From the NCBI GenBank assembly GCA_002333145.1, contig DDBN01000074.1, positions 12,667 to 19,868 on the forward strand: 7,202 bases of DNA. Direction: 5' to 3'. The notes beneath the pieces are model-generated. The model had not been told where the DNA came from. It ran no database searches and saw only the letters and a program-made list of their open reading frames with translations. The DNA comes from Moraxellaceae bacterium UBA2031 (GTDB lineage Bacteria; Pseudomonadota; Gammaproteobacteria; Pseudomonadales; Moraxellaceae). Made by a program: the position numbers and the translations under genes. Positions 5,338 through 7,202 of this stretch are shown piece after piece. Positions within the stretch are counted from its first letter, which is position 1. Every line of letters starts with the position of its first letter.

Positions 5338-7167
5338 GTGTCCATCCAGAACATCCGCAACATCGCCATTATCGCCCACGTCGACCATGGCAAAACCACC
5401 CTCGTCGACAAGCTCCTTCAGCAGTCTGGCACCTTTGGCGAGCGCGGTGAAGGCGAGCGCAGCATGGACTCGAATGATCAGGAAAAAGAACGTGGCATCA
5501 CCATTCTGGCCAAGAATACCGCAATCAAATGGCTGGATAAGCGCACTGGCACCGAATACAACATCAACATCGTCGATACCCCTGGCCACGCCGACTTCGG
5601 TGGCGAAGTAGAGCGCGTGCTGTCGATGGTCGATTGCGTGCTGTTGCTGGTGGATGCCGTTGACGGCCCTATGCCACAGACTCGCTTCGTGACCATGAAG
5701 GCGTTTGCTCAGGGCCTTAAGCCTATCGTTGTGATCAACAAGGTTGACCGTCCTAGCGCCCGTCCAGACTGGGTCGTGGACCAAGTATTCGATCTTTTCG
5801 ACAAGCTTGGTGCCACTGATGAGCAGCTCGATTTCCCTATCATTTACGGCTCCGGCCTGAATGGTATTGCCGGCCTTGAGCTGGATAAGCTCGCGCCAGA
5901 TATGACACCGCTCTTTGAAACGGTAATCGACAAGGTCGCTCCTCCAGAAGGCGACCCTGATGGTCCCTTCCAGATGCAGATTTCTTCGCTGGACTACAAC
6001 AGCTATGTTGGCGTTATCGGTGTTGGTCGCATCACCCGCGGCCGCGTAAAAACTAATACCAACGTTGTCATCGTCGACAGTGACGGCAAAAAGCGTAATG
6101 GCCGTGTGCTGCAGATCATGGGCTATAGCGGCCTTAACCGCGTAGAAGTGCCTGAAGCAGAAGCGGGCGACATCATTTGCGTTACTGGCATGGAAGGGCT
6201 GAAAATTTCTGACACGCTTTGCGACCCGCAGAATGTGGAAGGCATGAAGCCACTGTCCATTGATGAGCCAACTGTGAGCATGACCTTCCAGGTTAACAAC
6301 TCACCGTTTGCTGGCCGCGAAGGCAAGTACGTCACCTCGCGCAACATCAAGGATCGCCTGGATAAGGAACTGATCCACAACGTCGCCCTGCGCGTCGAGC
6401 CTACCGACTCACCTGATCGCTTCAAGGTATCCGGCCGTGGTGAGCTGCATCTGTCCGTGCTCATTGAAGGCATGCGCCGTGAAGGCTTTGAAATGGGCGT
6501 CTCCCGTCCTGAAGTCATCATGAAAGAAATTGATGGCGTAAAGATGGAGCCGTTTGAAGATGTAATCTTCGATATCGAAGATCAGCATCAGGGCGCCGTG
6601 ATGGAGCAGATGGGCAATCGCAAAGGCGAACTGTCCAATATGATCCTGGACGGCAAAGGCCGTACCCGTATCGAAGCCTCTGTGCCATCGCGCGGCCTGA
6701 TCGGTTTCCGTTCACTCTTCCTGACGCTGACCTCTGGCACCGGCATCATGACCGCCAGCTTCTCGCATTACGGTCCGGTGAAGTCCACCAGCATGGGCAA
6801 GCGCTCCAACGGCGTGCTGATCTCCATGACACAGGGTGTCACGCTGGGCTACGGTCTGTTTTACCTGCAGGACCGTGGTCGCCTCTTCGTTGGCCCACAG
6901 ACTGAAGTATATGAAGGTATGATCGTCGGCCAGAATACGCGCGGTGATGACATGGTTGTTAACCCAACCAAGGCCAAGCAGCTCACCAACGTACGCGCCT
7001 CCGGAACCGATGAAGCTCTCACGCTAATCCCGCACATCAAAATGACGCTGGAGCAGGCGCTGGAATTCATCGAAGACGATGAGCTGGTCGAAGTTACGCC
7101 ACTCACAATCCGCCTGCGCAAGCGCTACCTCACGGAAAGCGATCGCAAGCGCTCCAGCCGTGGCTGA
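5338..7167 (+). CDS. typA: Ribosome-associated translational GTPase TypA/BipA
   Basis: Cytoplasmic GTPase related to EF-G and LepA that binds ribosomes and supports growth under stress, cold and in 50S assembly (family knowledge). The product is 609 aa, close to the 607 of E. coli. GTPase motifs: G1 HVDHGKT (14-20), switch I threonine in RGITI (T55), G3 DTPGH (80-84), G4 NKVD (134-137) and a G5-type SGL (172-174). EF-G-like domains follow, and the characteristic C-terminal segment includes SRGLIGFRS, SGTGIM, and the late RASGTDEA and MTLEQALEFIEDDELVEVTP. I chose GTG at 5338 because it starts the protein just before NIRNIAIIAHVDHGKTT as in the family, with GGTG at 5329-5332 as a weak ribosome site. 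The open frame runs back into the preceding terminator, but the upstream GTG at 5275 and TTG at 5224 would precede the proposed transcript start. Confidence 0.96.
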   Translation: MSIQNIRNIAIIAHVDHGKTTLVDKLLQQSGTFGERGEGERSMDSNDQEKERGITILAKNTAIKWLDKRTGTEYNINIVDTPGHADFGGEVERVLSMVDCVLLLVDAVDGPMPQTRFVTMKAFAQGLKPIVVINKVDRPSARPDWVVDQVFDLFDKLGATDEQLDFPIIYGSGLNGIAGLELDKLAPDMTPLFETVIDKVAPPEGDPDGPFQMQISSLDYNSYVGVIGVGRITRGRVKTNTNVVIVDSDGKKRNGRVLQIMGYSGLNRVEVPEAEAGDIICVTGMEGLKISDTLCDPQNVEGMKPLSIDEPTVSMTFQVNNSPFAGREGKYVTSRNIKDRLDKELIHNVALRVEPTDSPDRFKVSGRGELHLSVLIEGMRREGFEMGVSRPEVIMKEIDGVKMEPFEDVIFDIEDQHQGAVMEQMGNRKGELSNMILDGKGRTRIEASVPSRGLIGFRSLFLTLTSGTGIMTASFSHYGPVKSTSMGKRSNGVLISMTQGVTLGYGLFYLQDRGRLFVGPQTEVYEGMIVGQNTRGDDMVVNPTKAKQLTNVRASGTDEALTLIPHIKMTLEQALEFIEDDELVEVTPLTIRLRKRYLTESDRKRSSRG

Positions 7168-7183
7168 TAGTTACTGCTGAACT

Positions 7184-7202
7184 AAAAAACCCGCCAATTG
7201 GC
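7184..7202 (+). terminator. Terminator after typA, cut by the window end
   Basis: Six A and then CCCGCC-AATT-GGC are visible 16 bases after the typA stop. GGC already pairs with GCC; the expected completion, GGG and a T-run, lies beyond base 7202. The A-run/GC-stem layout matches the terminator at 5195-5225. Confidence 0.65.

Noticed and set aside
5230..5784. A 184-codon minus-strand open frame opposite the start of typA
   Set aside because: It is antisense to highly conserved GTPase motifs and shows no recognisable domain of its own.

Overview
The window looks like a chromosomal segment of a gammaproteobacterium with moderately high GC. It carries a recognisable OmpR/EnvZ pair, the redox chaperone Hsp33, an OprF-like OmpA-family porin with thrombospondin type 3 repeats, and the GTPase TypA/BipA. 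The style of the OmpA protein and the TATACT promoter before typA would fit a pseudomonad- or Alcanivorax-like lineage, but I cannot fix the genus from this sequence. I see no insertion sequence, tRNA, rRNA, CRISPR array, integrase or phage gene.

Layout, left to right. Positions 1-528 hold the 3' part of chrA (chromate transporter), cut by the window edge. After a 125-base gap come ompR (654-1415) and envZ (1441-2781), a same-strand two-component operon. A perfect 17-bp inverted repeat follows, shared as a bidirectional terminator with the convergent hslO gene (2842-3717, minus strand). The 241-base region 3718-3958 separates hslO from the divergent OmpA/OprF-family gene (3959-5179) and must hold both promoters. 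That gene ends at a UUCG-loop terminator (5195-5225). A strong -10 box then precedes typA (5338-7167), and the left half of another terminator runs off the window end.

Functionally this is mostly cell-envelope and stress housekeeping. EnvZ senses an envelope or osmotic signal and phosphorylates OmpR. Hsp33 holds unfolding proteins under oxidative stress. The OmpA-like protein ties the outer membrane to peptidoglycan. TypA is a ribosome-associated GTPase used under stress. In E. coli, hslO and envZ-ompR also lie close together, with pckA between them; here pckA is absent and envZ and hslO meet directly.

I found no sign of a previously undescribed system. The items for a second look are modest: protein details (Hsp33 cysteine pattern, OmpR N-terminus, TypA G5 motif, porin tail) and local regulatory architecture (shared hairpin, C-run beside a ribosome binding site).
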